DNA of 64,000 nt from Flavobacterium johnsoniae UW101. Lineage in GTDB: Bacteria; Bacteroidota; Bacteroidia; Flavobacteriales; Flavobacteriaceae. The notes under the pieces were generated by a model that saw only the letters and a list, made by a program, of their open reading frames with translations, made no database searches and was not told the origin of the DNA. The stretch is from NCBI RefSeq assembly GCF_000016645.1, contig NC_009441.1, positions 5,704,001-5,768,000 of the forward strand, read 5' to 3'. Below are positions 32,734 through 41,200 of the stretch, in pieces; the first letter of the stretch is position 1, and every line of letters begins with the position of its first letter. Position numbers and translations under genes: made by a program.

Positions 32734-34974
32734 TTAATCAACCAATAATTGTGTAACAACCGCTGGGTTCATTGCCCATTGCGCTGTGTAAACCTCATCG
32801 GCAATTTCATTTTCGGTGATTGTTAAACCTTGAGCTTCCGCTTTTAGCTGTAACAAACTACCAATATTCAATTTGCTGTTTAGTTTTGCCAACAATGCCT
32901 GAACGCCTTTGAAATCCAATCCACCAACTACCTGACCTCCGAAAGTCATCTCTAACCAAACGATTTCTCTTTTGGCTACATCCAACACTCCAAAAACCAA
33001 ACCTTTGGCAATATTCTGCGTTACACGAACCTGATGATCTACACACGACGGATCGTATGCTACACCTGTTTTCTCCGAAATTTTCATCGGATATTTGCTG
33101 TTCATCCAACCTACGACTAAATTTGGCGTAATACTTCCGTTGCTGTACGCGTTGCAAGTAAAAGTTACAAATTTTGCTTTGGCTTTTGCCAATTCGTCGA
33201 TGTTGATATTGATATATTCGGCAGTTCCAATTTTATTCGGAATACTTCTGATATCACCGCTATGCTGACAACCTGTAGTCGTCAATCGGCTGAAAGAGCA
33301 CATATCTAAGCGATCTTCGTATGCAATCTGACAGCTCAAATCCATATCTAAATGCTGCGCTGGCAAATCTTTACCCCACTGCATAAACAATCGCACTTCG
33401 TTTCCTTCAACTGGGAAACGTGTTCCCATTAAAGCAACTGGTAAATCCTGAACTGTATCGCTTCGATCTCCTATAGAAACCGGAATGTTAAACAATTGCG
33501 GATCGATATAGATTGTTTTATTGGTATTAGCAATTTTCGCAAATCGCTTTTTCATGGCCAAAAGACACAATTCTTCGATTTGATTTTTCATTGCTTCCAA
33601 CTGAAAATCTTCGTACAACTTCAATAAAGCGTTTGCTTCAATTCTTTTGTTTGTTCCACCCAAAGGTTTCACACTTCTCTGCATGTTTTTATCAAAGTAA
33701 TTTTGAGCATACATGTTTAAAGTAAACACCAACCGAGCCGGAACTTTATCGATGATTTCTTCAAAATGAGCAACAGTTTCCTCTGCTCCAAACCATAGCA
33801 TGTTCGAAAATAACGAACGTGCAAATAATCCCGGACGTTGTTTTAATAATCCAAATGTTTTATCGGCATCAAATTTCAATCTTGACGAATCTACTTTGCT
33901 TTGCCAAACATCATACACTTGGTTGTAGAAAACATCCATTAAAAAGTTCAATTTCTCAAACCCTTTTCTTTTGCTGTATTCTGCCAAACGAAGCGCGCGG
34001 ATAAAACGAACCCACATTCCTCTTTTTGGGTGCATGGTTTCGCACATCGCCTCCACTTCCATATTCATGTTGTTCAACCAATTTGCGACCATTAAACATT
34101 CTTTTCGGGAATATTTTAGTTTCAAATCTTTTTGAGATGCAATTCTGGCCTGAACGCTTGTATCTAAAACATTATGGAAATGCTGCGCATTTTTTGATGT
34201 TCTTTTGATAATCGTTTTTGGCTCAATAATTTGAAGCATTCCTGTGTTTTTATACCACAAGTATCGTAAGATATCTGTTGGCGTTTTCAAAAACTGAGAC
34301 GCTTCGTCTTCTTTACCATTTTCGATCAAAAGATCGATTACGAGCATTAAAGTTTCCTTCATTGCCACTTCTGTTTTTGGCAAAGGCAAATATTGCATTG
34401 CCATTTTTAAACTATCTACCTGAGTAGCGTCTAAAGCGGTTTTAGATTGCAATAACGATATATAGAAATCATTTAAATCTTTTTCTGTCCACAATTCAAG
34501 CACTTTCATTTTGCTTCCTTGTCCGATGTTTTCCAGTTTTCCAAATTCAAACGGAGTTCCGCAGAACGGACAACCATTGTATCTTTCTAACGGAAAAGTA
34601 TTATCTGGGATAATATGGCCGCATTGTAAAGTTGTTCCGTTTTTAGTTTTAAAAACGTTTCCGAAATACGTGATAATATGATCTATAACAGATTCATTGG
34701 TTGGAACGTTCCATTCTTTTACCAATGGCGTCCAGTTTTTATCTGTTCCTAAAACTTCTCTCAAAACTTCTAAAACCTCGATTTTATAAGTTGGGCTCAC
34801 GTTGTTTAAAGCGTGAAGCAAAGATTCAGAAAATGTAAATCCAAGTTTAGAAACATTGGCTAAAAAAACTGAAGTTGTTCCTGATAAATTTTTAATATCA
34901 TTCGTAATCATTTCTGATGGAATGAAAATAGCATTTTGACGTAAACTGATTTTTAATAATTCTTTTGTTTTCAT
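32734..34974 (-). CDS. RING-type zinc finger / TerD-like protein (MXAN_6230/SCO0854-like)
   Basis: 746 residues. A four-ligand zinc motif C118/H120...C135/C138 (QCGHIIP...GCPFCG) resembles a prokaryotic RING/zinc-ribbon. The middle (about 200-500) is helical. The C-terminal about 200 residues match the TerD pattern: LDMDLSCQIAYED, CQHSGDIR, YININIDEL, FVTFTCNAYSNG and LVFGVLDV...IVWLEM. TerD domains bind calcium and occur in stress and phage-related systems. The 490-nt leader carries the interrupted tRNA and the repeat array, so the RNA elements and this protein appear to be one transcription unit. The function is unknown. Confidence 0.75.
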   Translation of the reverse strand: MKTKELLKISLRQNAIFIPSEMITNDIKNLSGTTSVFLANVSKLGFTFSESLLHALNNVSPTYKIEVLEVLREVLGTDKNWTPLVKEWNVPTNESVIDHIITYFGNVFKTKNGTTLQCGHIIPDNTFPLERYNGCPFCGTPFEFGKLENIGQGSKMKVLELWTEKDLNDFYISLLQSKTALDATQVDSLKMAMQYLPLPKTEVAMKETLMLVIDLLIENGKEDEASQFLKTPTDILRYLWYKNTGMLQIIEPKTIIKRTSKNAQHFHNVLDTSVQARIASQKDLKLKYSRKECLMVANWLNNMNMEVEAMCETMHPKRGMWVRFIRALRLAEYSKRKGFEKLNFLMDVFYNQVYDVWQSKVDSSRLKFDADKTFGLLKQRPGLFARSLFSNMLWFGAEETVAHFEEIIDKVPARLVFTLNMYAQNYFDKNMQRSVKPLGGTNKRIEANALLKLYEDFQLEAMKNQIEELCLLAMKKRFAKIANTNKTIYIDPQLFNIPVSIGDRSDTVQDLPVALMGTRFPVEGNEVRLFMQWGKDLPAQHLDMDLSCQIAYEDRLDMCSFSRLTTTGCQHSGDIRSIPNKIGTAEYININIDELAKAKAKFVTFTCNAYSNGSITPNLVVGWMNSKYPMKISEKTGVAYDPSCVDHQVRVTQNIAKGLVFGVLDVAKREIVWLEMTFGGQVVGGLDFKGVQALLAKLNSKLNIGSLLQLKAEAQGLTITENEIADEVYTAQWAMNPAVVTQLLVD

Positions 34975-35155
34975 TTTTTTAATTTTTAAAATTTAGATAA
35001 TTGTGCTTCTGAGTTCTACCTAAAAGATTTTGAAGTAAGAAACACTTGACCTGAAATTGGAGTGTAATGAATTAACTAAGCTAAAATGGAGCGGGCTACC
35101 CCGAAAGAAGTAAGTTAATCTTGACCCTCGTTTTTTTATTAATGATAATTTTAAA

Positions 35156-35202
35156 ACTTAATAACCAGCAACTTCCTTTCGGAAGTTAGGAGTCGAACCT
35201 AA
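35156..35202 (-). ncRNA. Second tRNA-like element, T-arm followed by closed acceptor-like hairpin
   Basis: Minus strand in order: T-arm TTAGG-TTCGACT-CCTAA (35202-35186) with a consensus T-loop, then the hairpin AACTTCC-GAAA-GGAAGTT (35187-35170), overlapping the T-arm by AA. Next is a possible D-arm GCT-GGTTATTA-AGT (35169-35156). This is the order expected for a circularly permuted tRNA whose acceptor ends are joined by a GAAA loop. No complete anticodon arm is present. It is bounded by copies of the 20-nt motif. Confidence 0.4.
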
Positions 35203-35230
35203 GAAGTAAGTTTTAATTGACCATTAATTG

Positions 35231-35348
35231 TGAAGCAGGTGGGATTCGAACCCACGACCTGGACGTTAAAAGCGTAAGAAGTAAATTTTGATTGACCTTT
35301 GATTGATAATTTCAAAACTACCTGCTCTATCCGCTGAGCTACTGCTTC
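35231..35348 (-). tRNA. tRNA-Lys(UUU)-like gene interrupted by a 45-nt insert in the anticodon stem
   Basis: Exon 1 is 35348-35321 (acceptor GAAGCAG, D-arm GCTC-AGCGGATA-GAGC, A26, G27, G28). The insert is 35320-35276. Exon 2 is 35275-35231 (A29-C30-G31, loop CTTTTAA with anticodon TTT, CGTCC, variable AGGTC, T-arm GTGGG-TTCGAAT-CCCAC, acceptor CTGCTTC, A73). Joined, they give exactly 73 nt with all stems perfect, including GGACG/CGTCC across the junction. U33, G18G19, A14, A21 and G15-C48 are all present. CCA is not encoded. The insert contains one GGTCAA-N7-TTACTTC copy. Confidence 0.75.
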
Positions 35349-35472
35349 GTATATAATTGAATAAAAAGGTAATGGTGTAAGTGTGTACATTGGAAAGTGT
35401 TTTCGAAGTAACTCAAACTTGACCTGTTTTATTCTTTTTTTATTTCTATGAACGTTTGTTTTTATTTCTGAA

Positions 35473-35509
35473 CAAAGATTTCAAAACTAGTACGCAGTTA
35501 TTTTGCGTA
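35473..35509 (-). promoter_or_regulatory. Dyad promoter of the tRNA-like array, proximal (copy D)
   Basis: TACGCAG-TTATT-TTGCGTA (35491-35509) lies exactly 10 nt upstream (minus strand) of AATCTTTG (35480-35473). It would start transcription near 35469, reading through the whole tRNA-like array into the RING/TerD gene. Confidence 0.6.
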
Positions 35510-35561
35510 GTGAAATTTTTGTTTTCATTTTTTAGAAATACTATTTGTTTTATTTCTTGAA

Positions 35562-35598
35562 CAAAGATTTCAAAACCACTACGCAATTATTTTGCGCA
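35562..35598 (-). promoter_or_regulatory. Dyad promoter of the tRNA-like array, distal (copy E)
   Basis: TACGCAA-TTATT-TTGCGCA (35580-35598) lies exactly 10 nt upstream of AATCTTTG (35569-35562). It is a tandem duplicate of copy D, 89 bp further up, with conserved flanks. Confidence 0.6.
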
Positions 35599-35644
35599 GT
35601 AAAAAAGAATTTTAAATTTGAGTGAAAATTAATTTAAAAAAAGC

Positions 35645-35880
35645 ACGTAAGTCCCAGAACGAAGGTATATTTATAGATATTTTTAAATTACAAAAAAACA
35701 CGAGTCCCAGAGGGACGATATATTTATAGCAATTTTAGGATTCATTTTAAAAGCCCCAGAGGGTTGGCATATTTATAGCTATTTTCAAATTACAAAAAAC
35801 ATAAGTCCCAGAGGGACGATATATTTATAGCCATTTCAGCATTCATTTCAAAAGCCCCAGCGGGGTGATATATTATTAAT
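35645..35880. repeat. Array of REP-like units, left arm
   Basis: Five degenerate units of about 50 bp begin at about 35649, 35702, 35752, 35803 and 35852. Each starts with agtcccagagggac or agccccagcgggg and runs into atatttatagc. Core palindromes such as GTCCCAGAGGGAC can form small hairpins. No gene is seen. Confidence 0.8.
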
Positions 35881-35884
35881 GAAT

Positions 35885-36240
35885 ATAAAAATTGAAGGTG
35901 TCGCTCCGCTGGAGCTTTTTAACCGTTGGATATAAATCGGCTATAAATATTTTGCTATAAATATCTAACTCCTCCGGAGCTTGGTAATACGTTGAATAAT
36001 TGGCAATAAATATTTTGCTATAAATATCTAACTCCTCCGGAGCTTGGTAATACGTTGAATAATTGGCAATAAATATTTTGCTATAAATATCTAACTCCTC
36101 CGGAGCTTGGTAATACGTTGAATAATTGGCAATAAATATTTTGCTATAAATATCTAACTCCTCCGGAGCTTGGTAATACGTTGAATAATTGGCAATAAAT
36201 ATTTTGCTATAAATATTTAACTCCTCCGAAGCTTTTTACT
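35885..36240. repeat. Tandem 63-bp repeats, right arm in opposite orientation
   Basis: The CTCCTCCGGAGC core recurs every 63 bp at about 35969, 36032, 36095, 36158 and 36221, with near-identical intervening sequence. A related CGCTCCGCTGGAGC unit lies at about 35911. The orientation is inverted relative to the left arm, with the turning point near 35885. There are no spacers, so it is not CRISPR. Confidence 0.9.
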
Positions 36241-36309
36241 ACATTCAAATGTGATTAGTTATAATATTGTGCTTCGTTGGAGGTTTTAATAGATTAAATA
36301 AAATACAAC

Positions 36310-36957
36310 ATGAATTTAGAGAAAATTTATTCTGAATTACTTTCGAATATTGGCTTTTCAGCAAATGAAATACAGAAAAACTGGATTGACTTAGAAAAGG
36401 CATATTCTAAAAAATCAAGACATTATCATAATCTCACGCATTTAAAAGAAATGACTGCCAGTTTTGAAACGTATCGTGATAAACTTCAAAATCCGAATGA
36501 AGTATTATTTTCTATCTTTTATCATGATTATGTGTATTCCGCTTCAAAGAAAGATAACGAACTCAAAAGTGCCGAATATGCTGTATCTATTTTTACAGAT
36601 GATAAACCCGACAGGTTTCAAAAACCTGTCGGGTTTGCGGAATTTGATCGTCAATTAGTTTTTGATGCGATTTGTGCAACACAGCAGCATCAGCAAAATG
36701 TAATTGAAGATATTAATTGGTTAATCGATTTTGATTTGAAAATCCTTGCTAAAGATTGGGAAGATTATAAAATCTATTTTGAGCAAATTAGAAAAGAATA
36801 CCGCATTTATCCTGATTTTCTCTACAAACCCGGGCGCGCCAAAGCCTTGACGCATTTTCTGGAGAATGAATTTATTTTTCAGACTGAGGAATTCAGAGGT
36901 TTATATGAGGAAAAAGCGAGAGCAAATATTGAAAAGGAGATTTTATTATTAACGTAG
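36310..36957 (+). CDS. HD-superfamily metal-dependent phosphohydrolase-like protein
   Basis: 215 residues. The HD-type metal motifs are visible: SRHYHNLTHL near 38-47 and the HD pair in SIFYHDYVY near 70, followed by conserved helices (DAICATQQHQ, INWLIDFDLKILA). It is a predicted soluble hydrolase of the 'predicted HD phosphohydrolase' family, substrate unknown. Oddly, bases 36604-36636 are a perfect 15-bp inverted repeat, translated in frame as KPDRFQKPVGF. The same palindrome follows the gene and also occurs after ilvE, so a mobile palindrome seems to have been accepted into the protein as a loop. Confidence 0.85.
   Translation: MNLEKIYSELLSNIGFSANEIQKNWIDLEKAYSKKSRHYHNLTHLKEMTASFETYRDKLQNPNEVLFSIFYHDYVYSASKKDNELKSAEYAVSIFTDDKPDRFQKPVGFAEFDRQLVFDAICATQQHQQNVIEDINWLIDFDLKILAKDWEDYKIYFEQIRKEYRIYPDFLYKPGRAKALTHFLENEFIFQTEEFRGLYEEKARANIEKEILLLT
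36604..36636. repeat. Palindromic repeat inside the HD-domain gene
   Basis: Arms AAACCCGACAGGTTT (36604-36618) and its exact inverse (36622-36636), with a 3-nt loop. It lies within a coding sequence and keeps the frame. Confidence 0.95.
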
Positions 36958-36976
36958 ATAATATGCATACGTTGTT

Positions 36977-37009
36977 AAACCCGACAGGTTTTGAAAACCT
37001 GTCGGGTTT
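36977..37009 (+). repeat. Same palindromic repeat after the HD gene (terminator-like)
   Basis: The arms at 36977-36992 and 36994-37009 match the copy in the gene. It starts 19 nt after the stop codon and can act as a terminator stem, though the T run is short. Confidence 0.85.
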
Positions 37010-37080
37010 GTTATCGAAACAATGTTATGAGACGAAATTTAATTATTACCGTAAATGCGTGAGGGATTGAGGCGGTATCT

Positions 37081-37129
37081 CCCGATTTAGAAAAACAAGG
37101 CTTTTTAGCCGTAGTTTTTCTAAATCGGG
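37081..37129. repeat. 16-bp inverted repeat in intergenic region
   Basis: Arms CCCGATTTAGAAAAAC (37081-37096) and its exact inverse (37114-37129). It is set in a stretch with other GC-rich short motifs (to about 37170) resembling dispersed non-coding elements. No gene is seen between 37010 and 37189. Confidence 0.75.
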
Positions 37130-37189
37130 AATAAAGCCGAAAGCCCGACCCGTAGGGACACGCCCATATTATGCAAAGGTTTGCTGAAG

Positions 37190-38191
37190 CTAATTTCCTG
37201 AGTAATTAGGACAGCCAAAACATTTTCTGCGGAGATCAAACTGATAGGTTAAAGAAAGCTCATAAATACCTCCTGTTTTTCCAATTTTGGTTGTATTAAA
37301 ATCATAAGAAAAACCTAGTCTTAAATGTTCGTACTGCAATCCTGTCAATAAATTTACTGAGGTCATTAAATCGCCGTTGGCACCATTTTTTGCTGGATTT
37401 GTAACCGCTGTAGCTCCAAAAAATATCTTTTCGAATAATATAGAAGCTCCTAAGTCAAGTCTGTTGTATCGGCCTTGCTGCATATAATTTGAAGTTAGAA
37501 AAAACTTTGTTTCATACGGAAGCAGCAATACGTCTATATAATCTATTATCAAAAATTCGTAGCCGGCACTCAGCGAAAAAAAGGTGTTTAAAGGCACGTT
37601 TCCTTCAGAGCTAAATGCAATATTGGGTCTGTTAAGATGTTTCATTGACAGACCTATCCAGGCTTTGTCTGTATTGAAAACCATTCCGGCAGAGACATCA
37701 AAAAATGTGGCTTTTCTGTTGAGCAGCATAGGATCCATTGAACTGGTATTAATAACTCCTGTTCGTATGTTAATCTGATCTTCGAGCAGTAAATTCTGGA
37801 ACGCAAATGATTTTAATCCAAATCCGGCTTCTATTCCGGGTCTAAATTCCCAATAATCATTCAGCCTTACTTTGTAAGCATAATTTGCGTTTAATTGAGA
37901 GAAATTATAATTGGTTACATTTTCCCTTTGGTTTAAAAAGCTGATTCCTAAACCGCTGTTCATGCTGTCACTCCATGTATTTACAAAAGCATAATCGGTG
38001 TCGATTCTAAGGTCTAATTCCGGCCATTGTTCACGGTGAATTATACCTGCATAGGTAGTTTCCATAAAACCTGTAAATCCGGGATTTAAGGTTTCGGGTA
38101 TTAAAAAATATTGTGTAAAAATAGGATCCTGAGCTCTTGCCTTTGTAAATAAGCAACATGCAATTATTATGGTAAATAGTTTTAATTTCAT
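37190..38191 (-). CDS. PorP/SprF-family outer-membrane protein
   Basis: 333 residues with a signal peptide (about 1-20, ending ARAQ) followed by DPIFTQYFLIPETLNPGFTG, the family's opening motif. Repeated beta-strand segments follow, with a C-terminal GIYELSLTYQF. In F. johnsoniae SprF is needed to secrete the SprB adhesin through the T9SS. Here the gene is directly downstream (16 nt) of a large SprB-like gene, which makes it the dedicated partner of that protein. Confidence 0.93.
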   Translation of the reverse strand: MKLKLFTIIIACCLFTKARAQDPIFTQYFLIPETLNPGFTGFMETTYAGIIHREQWPELDLRIDTDYAFVNTWSDSMNSGLGISFLNQRENVTNYNFSQLNANYAYKVRLNDYWEFRPGIEAGFGLKSFAFQNLLLEDQINIRTGVINTSSMDPMLLNRKATFFDVSAGMVFNTDKAWIGLSMKHLNRPNIAFSSEGNVPLNTFFSLSAGYEFLIIDYIDVLLLPYETKFFLTSNYMQQGRYNRLDLGASILFEKIFFGATAVTNPAKNGANGDLMTSVNLLTGLQYEHLRLGFSYDFNTTKIGKTGGIYELSLTYQFDLRRKCFGCPNYSGN

Positions 38192-38207
38192 TGGTAATTC
38201 TGGCTGC

Positions 38208-41200
38208 TTATTTAATTAGTGTAAAGGCTCCTTTTTCGACTATAGTATGGTTGTAAAAGGTTTTTAAGATTATTTTGTAATAGTAATTTCCATTTTCGGC
38301 ATCAATATCTTTTACTTTACCATTCCAGCCTCTAATATTGGTTCCTTTCTCTGTATAAATTACACCGCCCCATGTATCAAAAACATCCAGTGTTATATCT
38401 GATAATCCTAAAAATACCGGAGCAAACGTATCATTATATCCATCATTATTAGGAGTAAAAGCATTTGGCATTATGAGACTGTAACCTTTCTCAACTTTAA
38501 TGGTTGCTGAATAAGAATATTGACAGCCAAAAGGATAAGTGACAGTTTGCTTAATAGTATAGGTTCCTACTTTAGTATAAATATGTTTTGGATTTTCTTC
38601 ATTTGAAAAATTACCGTCTCCAAAATCCCATGAAATCAATGTAAAATCTCCTGTAGCTAAATTGGTAAACGTTATTGGATCGTAAATAGAGTATAAATCA
38701 TACATATCTTTTCCATAAGATCCGGTTGAGAAATTAGCAGTACCCAAAACAGGTGTGTTGACATTGTATGCTACTTCGGCTTTACAGCCAAAACTGTCTG
38801 TTACGCTAAATATGACCAAACCATTATTTTCGGTATTCATAATTTCATTATTAGCTCCAGAAACTATTCCGTCTGACCAGTTTAAGGTATAAGGCGGAAT
38901 CCCTCCTTTTACATGACCTACAAAGGTTTGTTTTACATATTTGGTTTCACAATTATGATCGGTTATTACTTCGATTGAAGGTGTAAGCTGATCAAATCTC
39001 ATAATTGTCCAGGTATCAGATTGTTTACAGCCGTTAGCATCTGTTACAACTACGGTGTATTTTCCCGGAACAAGATTTACTAGGTCTTCTGTCCTGGCAC
39101 CATTCGACCAGCTGTAAGTATAGGGCTGTGTACCTCCTGTTACAATTAGATTGACTGCTCCGGTATCGGATCTTGTACAATCTAAAGTATTAGAAACTTC
39201 TCCTTTTATTTCCAGCAATAATGGTTCTACAATTGTAAAAGTTTCTTTTATTTCACAATTTTTTGCATCGGTAATAGTTACAGAATACTTTCCTGGCCCT
39301 ATATTATTTCTTTCAATTCCAGCAGTCGCATCATCATCCCAAACAAGTCGCACAGGAGCTTTGCCTCCTACGAGATTTAAACGTATGTGTGCATCTTTCT
39401 GACCAAAACAAGAAATCTGCCTTACATCTGGTTTTATCGTAAATACCGGCGCATTGTCTATAACTATTGTAAACACTTTTGGACAGCCTAAAGCATCTGT
39501 AATCGTTATTACATAAGTCCCAGCCGATAAGTTATTCTGTACACGTCCTGAACCTAAATTACTCCATTTAATAATATATGGCTCTCCCGTTGCAAAAGGA
39601 ACACCACCTGTAATGTTATTTATAGTAATCGAAGCATCGGCATAATTATAACACGCTATTTCGGTTTTTGTATAATCTAACTTTATTTCGTCATTTTGAA
39701 GCAGCACAACCTGTAAATTAGAAACACAGCCAGAATTATCAGTAACGGTTAAATTATAAGTTCCGGCAGCTAAATTTCTCGGATTTTGAACTGTGCTTCT
39801 ATATCCATTTGGTCCAGTCCAGTTGTATCGGTAATTAAATATTCCCGGAGAAATTTCTGTTGCTCTTCCTCCCGTAGTTGTTACATTAATTTCGCCGGTT
39901 GAATATCCATAACACAATATATCTACCTGGCTTACATAACTAACTTTTAACAACGGAGGTTCAATTATCGTAAAACTTCTATTCAGGACATCACAGGAAT
40001 TTACTTCTGTAATGGTAACATTATAATCACCAGGTCCTAAATTGGCCGGATTTCCGGTATTAGCAGTATAAGGCGCTCCGTTTTTAGTCCATACATAAGT
40101 GTAAGGCAGAGTTCCTCCAGATACTGACACATTAATTCTTCCGTCATTTAAACCAAAACAGGTAATGTCATTTTTAGATTCTCCAACAACCTGAAATTTA
40201 CCTGGTTCGCTGACATAATAACTTTGATTGAAAGGACATCTTCCGTTATCAATAACTCTTAAATTATAATATCCCGGTTTTAAGTTTGAAATATTTTGAT
40301 CTGAACTTGCAAATCCGTTAGGACCTGTCCAGGAAAAATTATATGGATTTCCTGTTGCAAAAGGAATTCCACCAGCAACAGCAATAGTTATACTTCCGTC
40401 ATTTGAGCCAAAACAAGTACCTGTTTTTATTGTTTCAGTAACTTTAATTAATGGGTCGACCGTTACTGTAATTGTAAAATCTGGTCCCGGACAAACCGTA
40501 GATATTGGCGATACAGTATACGTAACTGTTGCCGGTGCATTTGTATTATTGGTAAGTGTCTGACTAATATTTGTTCTTGGAGATGATTGTGCAAAGGCAC
40601 CGCTTACAGCTACAGGAGGAGAAACTACAGGAGCAGACCATACATAGGTCGTTCCTGCCGGAACATTATCTGTTCCGTTTGTAAATGGTGTAACCTGAAA
40701 AGATGCTCCGCTGCATATCTGTACAGATTTTGGTGTTATAACAGGAGATAAAACTGTATTAACAGAAAAATTTTGTGTTTTTGTGGTAGTACCACAGCTG
40801 TTCGTTACACTAAAAGTTGCCTGATAATTTCCACTGACTGTATAATTAATTGACCCCGGATCAAGTAAAGTTGACGATGAAGGCGTTCCTCCGGGAAAAC
40901 TCCATAAATAGGTAATTTCGCTGGCCGGAGCACAAGTTTCTTCTACCTTTCCGACTGGTTTAATTGTTGCCGAATTACAAAAATCAGATATCTTTTCTAA
41001 TGTAATTACCGGCGGTTTTTTCACCTGAATAGTTTTTACAATCGAACGGTCTATTCCGCAGGAGTTTCTTGTAGTTAATCTAACATAATAAGTTCCCGGC
41101 ATTACAAAATTAAATACTGGCTCTTTTGAATAAGAATAAGTACCATTAGCAAAATTCCACTGTCCTCTTCCTGCCCCCGGAACTGACTCTTTACCGCAAA

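Larger units (their letters stand above)
35032..35424 (-). repeat. Five copies of GGTCAA-N7-TTACTTC
   Basis: On the minus strand the 20-nt motif occurs at 35405-35424, 35278-35297, 35203-35222, 35107-35126 and 35032-35051. The outer 13 bases are invariant in all five, while the inner seven differ. Intervals are 127, 75, 96 and 75 nt. One copy lies inside the tRNA insert; the others flank tRNA-like pieces. The intervening sequences are not repeats of each other, and the motif is too short and irregularly spaced for a CRISPR array. Confidence 0.92.

Noticed and set aside
35276..35320. Group I or archaeal BHB-type intron as explanation of the tRNA insert
   Set aside because: At 45 nt it is too short for a group I core, and no clear bulge-helix-bulge pairing could be drawn at the two junctions.
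35199..35390. 63-residue minus-strand ORF across the tRNA-like gene
   Set aside because: The open frame is a by-product of tRNA sequence; the RNA structure explains the conservation pattern.
35032..36240. CRISPR array
   Set aside because: The 20-nt motif has a variable core and irregular spacing, the 63-bp repeats have no unique spacers, and no cas gene is present.
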